Positions 8,370 to 17,709 of a DNA stretch of 41,418 nt are shown piece by piece. Every line of letters begins with the position of its first letter. Within the stretch, counting starts at the first letter, position 1. Under the pieces are notes generated by a model. It saw only the letters and a list, made by a program, of their open reading frames with translations, ran no database searches and had not been told where the DNA came from. The DNA is from an uncultured Bacteroidales bacterium (GTDB taxonomy: Bacteria > Bacteroidota > Bacteroidia > Bacteroidales > UBA932). The translations under genes and the position numbers were made by a program. Location: the NCBI GenBank assembly GCA_947307265.1, contig CAMZIP010000002.1, forward strand, positions 1 through 41,418, read 5' to 3'.

Positions 8370-11366
8370 ATGAAAAACACGCGAATCCTCGTTACAGTCC
8401 TTTCGGCAGCCGTTCTGCTGACCTGTACGCTTGCTTCCGGCAACCGCGGCAGGAAGGAGGATTCGTATGTTCGTCTGGTGAGTGCCGACGAGGCGCGCCA
8501 GTACGTCCAGTGGGGCACCAATTACCGCAAGGTCAAGGGTGATGCCCGTTTCTTCCACAACAATACCTATCTGCTCTGCGACTCGGCCCTATGGAACGTG
8601 GATTCGCGTTATATCGAGGCATACGGCAACGTGCGCATCATCCAGGACCGCACGCAGCTGCGCAGTGATAATCTCTACTACGACATAGACGAGAATACGG
8701 CCCGTTTCAGCGGCGGAGTGGTGGAACTCGAGGACAAGGACGGCAACCGCCTCCGCACCCGCAGGCTCGAATACAATACCCGCGACAGCGTGGCGACCTT
8801 CTTCAACGGCGCGGCGCTGATGAGCCAGGACGGCAAGGTCATCGAGAGCCTCAAGGGCAATTACGACGCTAAAGTTTCGACGTTTACCTTCGAAAAGGAA
8901 GTCGAAATATATATGGATTCCATCTTTATGAAGATGGATAACGTGGTCTATCTGGCAAATGAAGACAAGGCGGTCTTCGGCTCCAATACCCGCACCTGGC
9001 GCGGCAACGGTTTCATCGCTTCGCAGGGCGGTTCGTATTCGCGTCCGGACAGCTTGCTTTGCTATCGCGAGGATGTCTATATGTTCGATCCGGACTACGA
9101 GGCCTGGGCCGAGGAGGTGGATTACAGGATGCGCGTCGGCGAGATTGAAATGCGCGACCAGGTGAAGGTGCTCGATACCGCCGACAAGATGATTATTCTT
9201 GCAAACCACGCTTTGTATGAGCAGGATTCGTCTCGCGCAACGCTTACCGAGAACCCCGCCGTAGTCTATTTCGGTGAGAATGAGAAACACGAGGTAGATA
9301 CGGTCTATGTGGGTGCCGATACGCTGCAGTATTTCACGGTTTATAAGTTCGAATACTCACAGGAGGAGCAGAACGCCGCCGTGAAGCACCGCGAGGACCT
9401 GATGTTTGACGCTATTACGACGCTTCGCGAAAAGCAGGCCGAGGCCCGCGCGAAGAAGTACGAGGAAGATATGCGTGCCTCCGGCAAATTGCCTCCGCTG
9501 GGGTCGGCGGCCGATTCGCTGGCGAAGGCAAAGGCACTTGCAGACAGTCTTGCAGCGCTGGGAATCGTTCCAGGTGCCGACAGTACCGGAACAGTACCGG
9601 GTATGACGGACGGCGACTCTACGGGAGTTCAGCCCGGCGTGATAGCGGGAGAGCCCGCAGGAGTACAGACCGGCATTACAGTAGGTGATTCCACTAAGAC
9701 CGTAATTCCCGACCCGATCGGGAATCCCGGCGATATGCTGCGCGAAAACGGCCTGAACAGGACCGTTGAAAAGACCGTCGAAGACGACAAGACAACCGAG
9801 CCGGGCAAGACCGACGATAACGGCAATACGGACGATGCGAACAAGACCGCAACCGACAGTACGGCTACGGCAACTGTGGATTCCACGGTTCTGCGCCGTC
9901 TCCGCGCCTGGAACAATGTCAAACTCTACCGAGCTGACACGCAGGCTGCCTGCGACTCGCTCGAATTTACCGAACTCGACTCGATTGCGGTTCTTTACGG
10001 CCGCCCGATTCTCTGGAACGCAGTCCGCAACCAGCTCACCTCCGAGACGATGCACCTTCTGCTGAAGGACGGGCAGTTGCACCGCGCTTCGATGCAGACC
10101 GACGCGCGCATCACGTCCCAGCAGGACGAACAGTATTTCAACCAGATAAAGAGCACGGAGATGCTCAGTTATTTCCGTGACAACGACCTTTACCGTTTCG
10201 ACGCTCTCGGCGGCGTTACGGCTATTTTCTATATGGTTTCCCACGAACGCGTGGCAAATGTCAACCTGAAGGAGGCCAAGCAGATGACGGCGCTCATCAA
10301 GGACGGTACGGCACGCAGGCTGTTCTACCTCGAAGAGACCAAGAGCGATGCCTATCCGGTGCTTGAACTGCCCGCGGACCGCCACCGCCTCAAAGGTTTC
10401 GAGTGGCGTGCGGAAGAGCGGCCCCAGTCGCCTGAGGACATTACCTCGATGTCCCTGCCCGAGAGCGGGCGGGATTTCGGCCTCGACGCTACGAAACCCC
10501 GTTACCGCGAGACCAATCTCTACTTCGACAACTATATGAAGGACATCTGCAAGAAGCTGCTGCCTCCCGACAAGCCTCGCAATACGCATCCCAAGGTGCA
10601 GAAAACGCGTCCGGTGAATATCGGCAGCAACGACGACGATGAAGAAGTAGTTCCCGTGCCAATACGTGATGAAATAGATATGGAACCTGAAACAGTCAAT
10701 GATCAGGAAGTCCCCGAGGTCCTGAGTTACCAGACTCCGATGGGCGAATTGATCGTCAAGCCGCTCGGCCACGCATCCATAATGATGGAAGTTGCCGGAA
10801 AGCGCATTTACGTCGATCCGTACGGCGAAAAGACGGATTTCTCGTCATTCGAGCCGGCCGGTCTCGTACTGATAACCCACAGCCACAGTGACCACTACGA
10901 TCCGCAGGTGCTGGATATGCTCGTGACCGACGAAACTGTGATCGTGGCACCTCCGGATATCGAGGATGAGCGTGGCATCTGCCACCATATGGCTAACGGC
11001 GAAGGCTGGGTATATGAAGGCATCGGCATCCGTGCCGTTCCCGCATACAACGTCGAGCACGTGCGCGAAAACGGCCAGCTCTTCCATCCGGAAGGGTTCG
11101 GCAACGGTTATGTGCTGGATCTGGCGGGATTCAGAATCTATATCGCCGGCGATACGGAGCCGATTCCCGAAATGGACGAACTGACGGATGTCATCGACCT
11201 GGCATTCCTGCCCAAGAACCTGCCGTACACTATGTCTGACGAGCAGTTTGTAGAGGCGGCAAACCGCATCCGTCCGAAGTACCTCATACCGTACCATTTC
11301 TTCGAGATAGACAACGATGCCCTGCGTCGTATGATAGACCCTGAAATACACTTGATTAGAAGATAA
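8370..11366 (+). CDS. OstA/LptA-like protein fused to a C-terminal metallo-beta-lactamase-fold domain
   Basis: N-terminal signal and OstA-like beta-repeat sequence; low-complexity linker; C-terminal GHASIMMEVAGKRIYVDPY...LITHSHSDHYD...IAGDTEPIPEM. Confidence 0.8.
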   Translation: MKNTRILVTVLSAAVLLTCTLASGNRGRKEDSYVRLVSADEARQYVQWGTNYRKVKGDARFFHNNTYLLCDSALWNVDSRYIEAYGNVRIIQDRTQLRSDNLYYDIDENTARFSGGVVELEDKDGNRLRTRRLEYNTRDSVATFFNGAALMSQDGKVIESLKGNYDAKVSTFTFEKEVEIYMDSIFMKMDNVVYLANEDKAVFGSNTRTWRGNGFIASQGGSYSRPDSLLCYREDVYMFDPDYEAWAEEVDYRMRVGEIEMRDQVKVLDTADKMIILANHALYEQDSSRATLTENPAVVYFGENEKHEVDTVYVGADTLQYFTVYKFEYSQEEQNAAVKHREDLMFDAITTLREKQAEARAKKYEEDMRASGKLPPLGSAADSLAKAKALADSLAALGIVPGADSTGTVPGMTDGDSTGVQPGVIAGEPAGVQTGITVGDSTKTVIPDPIGNPGDMLRENGLNRTVEKTVEDDKTTEPGKTDDNGNTDDANKTATDSTATATVDSTVLRRLRAWNNVKLYRADTQAACDSLEFTELDSIAVLYGRPILWNAVRNQLTSETMHLLLKDGQLHRASMQTDARITSQQDEQYFNQIKSTEMLSYFRDNDLYRFDALGGVTAIFYMVSHERVANVNLKEAKQMTALIKDGTARRLFYLEETKSDAYPVLELPADRHRLKGFEWRAEERPQSPEDITSMSLPESGRDFGLDATKPRYRETNLYFDNYMKDICKKLLPPDKPRNTHPKVQKTRPVNIGSNDDDEEVVPVPIRDEIDMEPETVNDQEVPEVLSYQTPMGELIVKPLGHASIMMEVAGKRIYVDPYGEKTDFSSFEPAGLVLITHSHSDHYDPQVLDMLVTDETVIVAPPDIEDERGICHHMANGEGWVYEGIGIRAVPAYNVEHVRENGQLFHPEGFGNGYVLDLAGFRIYIAGDTEPIPEMDELTDVIDLAFLPKNLPYTMSDEQFVEAANRIRPKYLIPYHFFEIDNDALRRMIDPEIHLIRR

Positions 11367-11393
11367 ACCAACAGCAAAACCTCAAAACCAAAT

Positions 11394-13175
11394 ATGAAAC
11401 GCGAAATCAAATTCTCCCTCATATACAGGGATATGTGGCAGTCCTCCGGTAAATACACGCCGAGAGTGGATCAACTTCTGGAGATAGCACCCGTCATCAT
11501 CGATATGGGATGCTTTGACCGTGTAGAGACCAACGGCGGTGCTTTCGAGCAGGTCAACCTCCTCTATGGACAGAACCCTAACGTGGCTGTCCGCCAGTGG
11601 GTGGCACCTTTCAAGAAGGCCGGCATCCAGACCCATATGCTCGAGCGCGGTCTGAACGCTCTGCGTATGAATCCGGTTCCAGAGGACGTACGCTACCTGA
11701 TGTTCAAGGTCAAGAAGGCCCAGGGCGTTGATATTGCCCGTTCGTTCTGCGGCCTCAACGATCATCGCAACCTCAAGGCTTCCGTCATCGGTGCCAAGCA
11801 GGCCGGAATGATCTCGCAGGCATCCCTCAGTATCACTTATTCGCCGGTCCACACCGTCGAATACTATATGGACGTAGTTGACCACCTGGTAGAGTACGGT
11901 TGCGACGAAATCTGCCTCAAGGATATGGCAGGTATCGGCCGTCCCGTATTCCTCGGCCGTCTCGTCAAGGCCATCAAGGACAAATATCCGCACATCATCG
12001 TGCAGTACCACGGCCATTCCGGTCCCGGTTTCTCGGCAGCATCTATGCTGGAGGTTGCACGCGCAGGTGCGGACGTGCTTGACGCAGCCATCGAGCCGCT
12101 TTCCTGGGGTAAGATTCACCCGGACGTGATAACTCTCCGCGAGATGATGATCGACGCAGGATTTGCCGTCAAGGACATCAATATGGACGCATATATGGAG
12201 GCCCGTTCCCTCACACAGAAGTTCATCGACGACTTCCTGGGCTACTTCATCGAGCCTACCAACCGTTTCTGCTCGTCGCTGCTTATCGGCTGCGGTCTTC
12301 CCGGCGGTATGATGGGTTCGATGATGTCCGACCTCAAGGGCTTCCACAACGCCATCAATATGTCGCTGCGCAACCAGGGCAAGCCTGAACTGACTCTCGA
12401 CCAGCTTGTCGTCAAACTCTTCGAGGAAGTCGAGTACGTATGGCCTCGCCTGGGATACCCGCCGTTGGTGACTCCGTTCAGCCAGTACACCAAGAACACG
12501 GCTCTGATGAACCTGATGCACACCCTCAAGGGCGAGGAGCGCTGGAAGACCATCGACCCCGATACGATGAATATGATCCTCGGCAAGACCGGCAAGTTGC
12601 CCGGTCCTCTTGCTCCGGAGATCATCCAGCTCGTCAAGGAGAAAGGTCTCGAATTCTATACCGGCAACCCTCAGGATGCATATCCCAACGAACTTCCGAA
12701 GTTTATCAAGATGATGGAAGAGGAAGGCTGGGACCGCGGCCAGGACGACGAAGAACTCTTCGAGTTCGCAATGCACGAGCGTCAGTACCGCGACTACAAG
12801 AGCGGTGTTGCAGAAAAGCGTTTCCAGGATGCCCTCGAGGCTGAAAAGGAGAAGGCCGGCGCACCGAAGATCGTGGTCCGTCCCGTCGTTGAGGTGCCCA
12901 AGTTCGATGCAGAAGCATATATGGAGAAGCATCCCAATGCACATCCCGTCCAGTCCACCGCAGCCGGTCAGCTGATTTGGAATGTCGATCCCGCCCAGGA
13001 ATCCGTTGCTCCGGCAATCGGTACTCCCGTCACCGAAGGTCAGACCATTTGCCACGTACAGGCATATTACGGCCTCGAGCCGATCAAGGCTCTCTTCAGC
13101 GGTAAAATCGCTTCTGTCAATGCCCGCCACGGCGAAAAGGTAGCCAAGGGCGAGGTGTTGGGATTTATTGAATAA
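11394..13175 (+). CDS. Carboxyltransferase of the oxaloacetate decarboxylase alpha / pyruvate carboxylase B type, with degenerate biotinyl-like C-terminus
   Basis: HMGL-like TIM-barrel motifs RSFCGLNDHRN, EICLKDMAGI, VQYHGHSGPG; C-terminal SGKIASVNARHGEKVAKGEVLGFIE. Confidence 0.85.
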   Translation: MKREIKFSLIYRDMWQSSGKYTPRVDQLLEIAPVIIDMGCFDRVETNGGAFEQVNLLYGQNPNVAVRQWVAPFKKAGIQTHMLERGLNALRMNPVPEDVRYLMFKVKKAQGVDIARSFCGLNDHRNLKASVIGAKQAGMISQASLSITYSPVHTVEYYMDVVDHLVEYGCDEICLKDMAGIGRPVFLGRLVKAIKDKYPHIIVQYHGHSGPGFSAASMLEVARAGADVLDAAIEPLSWGKIHPDVITLREMMIDAGFAVKDINMDAYMEARSLTQKFIDDFLGYFIEPTNRFCSSLLIGCGLPGGMMGSMMSDLKGFHNAINMSLRNQGKPELTLDQLVVKLFEEVEYVWPRLGYPPLVTPFSQYTKNTALMNLMHTLKGEERWKTIDPDTMNMILGKTGKLPGPLAPEIIQLVKEKGLEFYTGNPQDAYPNELPKFIKMMEEEGWDRGQDDEELFEFAMHERQYRDYKSGVAEKRFQDALEAEKEKAGAPKIVVRPVVEVPKFDAEAYMEKHPNAHPVQSTAAGQLIWNVDPAQESVAPAIGTPVTEGQTICHVQAYYGLEPIKALFSGKIASVNARHGEKVAKGEVLGFIE

Positions 13176-13187
13176 AACTTAAAAACG

Positions 13188-13322
13188 ATGCAAGTGATGG
13201 ATGCACGTATCAGGCAGGCATACACGCCGCCGCAATGTGAAACCTTCCCGGTCCGGGAAAGAGAGACGCTGTGTACCAGCAGTTTCCCCGGTATCGGTGA
13301 TTTTGACCCCATTTTCTGGTAG
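13188..13322 (+). CDS. Small protein (44 aa), MQVMDARIRQAYTPPQCETFPVRERETLCTSSFPGIGDFDPIFW, upstream of a BspA-like lipoprotein
   Basis: Hand translation; stop embedded in TAGGAGG 12 bp before the next ATG; motif shared with the ORFs at 1902-2057 and 3575. Confidence 0.65.
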   Translation: MQVMDARIRQAYTPPQCETFPVRERETLCTSSFPGIGDFDPIFW

Positions 13323-13334
13323 GAGGAAGCAGTT

Positions 13335-16286
13335 ATGAAATACAGATTTATCATCTCAGCCATTCTGCTCTCCGCCATTATTGCGGCCTGCACGCCGAAA
13401 GAGCAGTTCCCTGTCAATACGGCATCCGGCACTTATATCCGCGTTTCGCGCGGCGAAATGACCAAAGTCTCGCTCACCCAGGAGGAGGATTATACCCTTA
13501 CCGCACGTTGGGACGAGGCCGACAGCATCGCCGTCATTTACCGCGACGCGGTCGATGCACTCATCTGCGAGAAATTCCTCATCGACCCCGCAACCATCAG
13601 CGGGGACGGTAAATGGGCGGTTTTCTCCAATATGGAAAGCGGCATCCCCGCACTCGAAGCAGAAACCACTTTCACGATTCTGTATCCTTATTCCGACGCC
13701 GTACAGAACGATAGTATTGCGCTTGATATTGCAGCGCAGACCGGCGCTCTGGCCGACCTTGGCCACTGCGACGTAATGTCATACACCGGCACCGCGGCCA
13801 GCCTGCCTACGGACATCACCCTCACGCAGCATTGCACCATCCTGCAATTCCCTGCAGGTACGATGACGGCAATGGGCGTAACCGATAACGATGCAACCGT
13901 GCAGTTGATTCACATCGACGGTGATATCGACCTTCGCACGGCATTCTTCGCTGACGGCCACGAAGCCGTCACCGGAGGAGGCACCGATACCGTCACCGTA
14001 AGCGGCGTGGCTCTGGAAGAGGGCCGTCTGGCAGATGATCTCTTCATAGCGTTCGGCCAGGATACTACGGACCGTCACCAGCAGTTCAAACTGAAGATTG
14101 TCTCGCTTGAAAAAGAGTACGACATAACGCTCCCCAAGCGTTCATTCCTCAATGGCAAACTGTATGTGGTTCAGACGGCTCTAGAGCCGATCCCCGGACC
14201 GTATATCGTGTTTGCCGATACGCTGGTAAGAGATATTTGCCTCGCTGCAGGATGGGATACCGACAATGACGGTCACATCCAGAAAGAAGAGGCAGAGGCA
14301 GTTACCGAAGTGCTGTTCAAGCAGGTGTTTATGGGCTCCAAGATCGAGAGTTTCGACGAGTTCAAGTATTTCACCGGCATTTCGACGCTTCCCGGACGTG
14401 CATTCAGCAACTGCAGCACGCTGGTCAGCATTTCCCTGCCTGAGAGCCTCGAGAAAATAGATTATCAGGCTTTTGCTTCGTGCGCTTCGCTGCAGTCCAT
14501 AATCCTGCCGCCCGCATTGGAATCCACCGGTTCGGCGGCATTTGCAGGCTGCAAATCCCTCACGAACCTGACCGTCCGCAGCAAGTCATTCACCCCCGGA
14601 GAGGCCGCATTTGCGGATTGCCCCGCGCTCGTAAACCTGAAGACCAACGATACTTCCATCAAACTGCTCGATCATTACTTCCTGATCGACAAGGGCGGCA
14701 AGGTGACGGTCAACAGTTTTATGTCCGATTCGGTCACGCTCACCATTCCCGACGGTATCACGGACATCGGGTTCGATGCCTTCAACCGTGCCAAGTCGCT
14801 CAAGAGAGTGGTGTTCCCCGCAACTATCGCATCTTTCGGCCGTTACGCGTTCAACGGCGCCAAGAGCCTTGATACCCTCAAGTTCCTGGGCCGCACCGTA
14901 CCGAAGATCGACGATACTTCATTCCCCGAGCCGCATCCTGCACTGATTTATGTGCCGTTCGGGACAAAAGAGGCATACTCTGCAGTATTCAGCTGGAGCG
15001 ATTCGCATATCCTGCATCAGGCTCTCCTGCCCGTAGGCCAGGCGTTCAATTCGGCACTCAAGAAGCAGGCTGATCCTTCGGCGCTCGCATCCACTATGGA
15101 TAAGCATATCCGTCGTATAGTGATGCGTACTGACGATTTCTCGACTGACGGAACAGTTGTTTCGCTTGACGGATCGGAGATTCCCGTATATGCTACATTC
15201 GATGCCGAGAGCGGCGTGCTGACGCTTACCACTCCAGCATCTGAAATGTGCACGGGCCAGGACGCTTCGCAGATGTTCGCATACTTCAACTGCCTGGAGG
15301 GCTTCGACGGCCTTACGGCGCTCAATACTTCCGAGGCCGTGACGATGGAGGCAATGTTCAACCAGTACGGAGCAGATTCGCTCAGCCAGGCGCTGACGGC
15401 CCTCGACCTGAGCGGCTTCAACACCGCGAAAGTGACCAACTTCCGCAGTATGTTCAATACCTGCCGCAAACTCGAGTCTCTCGACCTGAGTTCGTTCGAT
15501 ACCGGCAATGCGCTCAACTTCATAATGATGTTCGCCCGTTGCTTCGACCTCAAGTCGGTCAATCTGAGCAGTTTCAATACCTCCAAGGCCGCTTCGCTCT
15601 ACTGTATGTTCTACCAGTGCGAGAGCCTGGAGTCGGTGGACCTGAGTTCCTTCAATACCGCGAACGTGACGGACATGTCCTATATGTTCTCCTATTGCAA
15701 GAGCCTTAAGTCCCTTGACCTGAGCAACTTCAATACTGCGAAGGTGACCACGATGGACAATATGTTCGCCCACAATTCATCCCGTACCTCCCTCAAGTTG
15801 GGTGAAGGATTCAATACTGCTTCGGTTACGACTATGCGCGGTATGTTCCAGTACAACAACAAGATGGAGTCGTTCTCGCACGCATTCGACCTCTCTTCGT
15901 GCACCAATCTGGCATACTTCTTTGCCGGCTGCTCGACACTTACGAGCGTCGATCTGACAGGATTCAACGCATCTAATGTCAAGACGATGGACTGTATGCT
16001 CTATCACGTGCCGATGCTGAATGAAATCAGGATGAACGGCAATTTCCGCGCGCCGGGAGCCACTACTGTGTGGATGTTCTGCAATGCGGACGACGTTGCG
16101 CCCGTCAGGACGTCTTCGGGTGTGAGTTCGCTCATCATCCGTTGCACGCAGGAAGTCGCCGACTGGCTCGTGCAGGGCGACCTGCGCTGGATCAACAGCG
16201 GTTATCGCGAGTGCACGCCGACAACGGTAGGTTTCCGCGACCTTGTTACTGGCGCGGACCTTCCGGTTACCTGGAGACCCGATTAG
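13335..16286 (+). CDS. Surface lipoprotein: fimbrillin-like N-domain, LRR_5/BspA segment, DUF285 repeats
   Basis: Signal MKYRFIISAILLSAIIAAC; C-terminal two thirds paralogous to the 3740-6007 protein. Confidence 0.85.
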   Translation: MKYRFIISAILLSAIIAACTPKEQFPVNTASGTYIRVSRGEMTKVSLTQEEDYTLTARWDEADSIAVIYRDAVDALICEKFLIDPATISGDGKWAVFSNMESGIPALEAETTFTILYPYSDAVQNDSIALDIAAQTGALADLGHCDVMSYTGTAASLPTDITLTQHCTILQFPAGTMTAMGVTDNDATVQLIHIDGDIDLRTAFFADGHEAVTGGGTDTVTVSGVALEEGRLADDLFIAFGQDTTDRHQQFKLKIVSLEKEYDITLPKRSFLNGKLYVVQTALEPIPGPYIVFADTLVRDICLAAGWDTDNDGHIQKEEAEAVTEVLFKQVFMGSKIESFDEFKYFTGISTLPGRAFSNCSTLVSISLPESLEKIDYQAFASCASLQSIILPPALESTGSAAFAGCKSLTNLTVRSKSFTPGEAAFADCPALVNLKTNDTSIKLLDHYFLIDKGGKVTVNSFMSDSVTLTIPDGITDIGFDAFNRAKSLKRVVFPATIASFGRYAFNGAKSLDTLKFLGRTVPKIDDTSFPEPHPALIYVPFGTKEAYSAVFSWSDSHILHQALLPVGQAFNSALKKQADPSALASTMDKHIRRIVMRTDDFSTDGTVVSLDGSEIPVYATFDAESGVLTLTTPASEMCTGQDASQMFAYFNCLEGFDGLTALNTSEAVTMEAMFNQYGADSLSQALTALDLSGFNTAKVTNFRSMFNTCRKLESLDLSSFDTGNALNFIMMFARCFDLKSVNLSSFNTSKAASLYCMFYQCESLESVDLSSFNTANVTDMSYMFSYCKSLKSLDLSNFNTAKVTTMDNMFAHNSSRTSLKLGEGFNTASVTTMRGMFQYNNKMESFSHAFDLSSCTNLAYFFAGCSTLTSVDLTGFNASNVKTMDCMLYHVPMLNEIRMNGNFRAPGATTVWMFCNADDVAPVRTSSGVSSLIIRCTQEVADWLVQGDLRWINSGYRECTPTTVGFRDLVTGADLPVTWRPD
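15385..16050 (+). repeat. DUF285-type ~24-aa protein repeat array
   Basis: Recurrent LxSLDLSSFNTxxxTxMxxMFxxC units. Confidence 0.75.
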
Positions 16287-16300
16287 GGAATAGATTTACT

Positions 16301-17697
16301 TTACAGCGGCGAAATATCGGAGCGCAGGAGTTCCGTATATTCGTCGATCTCCCGCATCCTGGCAGGGATTCGTATTCCCTGCGGGCAATGCGGCGTGCAA
16401 TGTCCGCAGCCGATGCACTTGTCGGCCTGGCGGAGCCGGTCGATGCTGCGGTCATAACCCACGAGGAATTTGCGGCGGGCCTTTCGGTACTCCTTAGTGC
16501 CCTTTTCGCGGTTTACGGAGCCTTCATTTACACACTTGTTGTAATGTGCGAAAATGCCGGGGATATCAAGTCCGTAGGGGCAAGGCATACAGTACTGGCA
16601 CGCGGTGCACATTATGATGGGGAAGGACTCGAATTCTTCGGCCACCTCGTTTTCAAGCCACGAGACTTCTTCGGGCGTGAGCGGTTTGAGCGGCGCGAAA
16701 CTGTTCAGATTGTCCACGAGGTTTTCCATATAGGTCATACCGCTCAGCACCGTCATCACGTTGGGATAGGTGCCGCAGTAGCGGAATGCCCACGAAGCGA
16801 CGCTGCGCGAAGGTTCGCGGGTCAGCATTTCGGTCGTCAGGTGGTCGTTGAGGCTGGCCAGCTGGCCTCCGAGCAGGGGTTCCATTATCACCACGGGAAT
16901 GCCGAGTTCGGTCAGGCGCTCATACATATATGAAGCATCTGACTGCGGACGGGGTTTTTGCTGTCGCTGTGATGCTTCCAGTCCACGTAGTTCATCTGTA
17001 TCTGAACGAAGTCCCAGTGCACTTTTTCGTGATAGGAGAGGAAGTAGTCGAATCCGTCGTCCTGTCCGTGGAACGAGAATCCCAGGTGGCGTATGCGGCC
17101 GGCCTCGCGCTCTTTCATCAGGAAGTCCAGCATTCCGTTTTCGATGAAACGCTTGTCAAATACCTCCTGCGCGGTCAGGTCGCGTCGCGTTCCGCCGATG
17201 GTATGCAGCAGGTAGTAGTCGATATAATCGACCTTGAGGCGCTTGAAGGACTGATGATACATTTCCAGCGCGGCCTTGCGAGAATAGTCGTTCGTATTGG
17301 TCATCTTGGTCGCGATGAAATACGAATTGCGCGGGTGGCGCTGCAGTGCGGTGGCGGTGGCTTCCTCGGAACGGCCCTGGAGGTAGCGCGGAGCAGTGTC
17401 GAAATAGTTGACTCCGTGAGCCAGTGCGTAATCCACGAGTTGATTGACGGCCTCCTGGTCGATAATATCCTCGCCATTTTCATTCTTTGTCATCGGCCAG
17501 CGCATACAGCCGTAGCCGAGCAGCGAGACGCGGTCTCCCTTGCCGGAGGAGCGGTAGGTCATCTCACCCTGCTCCCCGTCTTCTTCGGAAAAAGGATTTT
17601 TGGCGCCTAATGTGGTTGCAGCTGCGAATGTTGCGGCGCTGCCGCCCAGAGTCTTCAGAAACTGGCGGCGGTTTATGTTGTGCAGTAACTTTTCCAT
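16301..17697 (-). pseudogene. Tat-exported aldo/keto reductase with C-terminal 4Fe-4S domain, split by a frameshift near 16955
   Basis: 17697-16912 has the N-terminus (NRRQFLK, AKR barrel); 16927-16301 has the C-terminus (MYERLTELGIPVVIMEPLLGGQL, CIGCGHCTPHCP); contiguous but in different frames. Confidence 0.75.
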
Positions 17698-17709
17698 ACT
17701 TGTAGTTTC

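Noticed and set aside
11382-13130. 582-aa antisense ORF opposite the OadA-like gene, and similar long antisense ORFs (9357-10772, 19343-20629, 28554-29759, 17722-18750)
   Set aside because: Each lies opposite a well-supported coding gene and has low-complexity His/Leu/Val/Asp-rich composition typical of reverse-complement codon bias; no recognisable domains.
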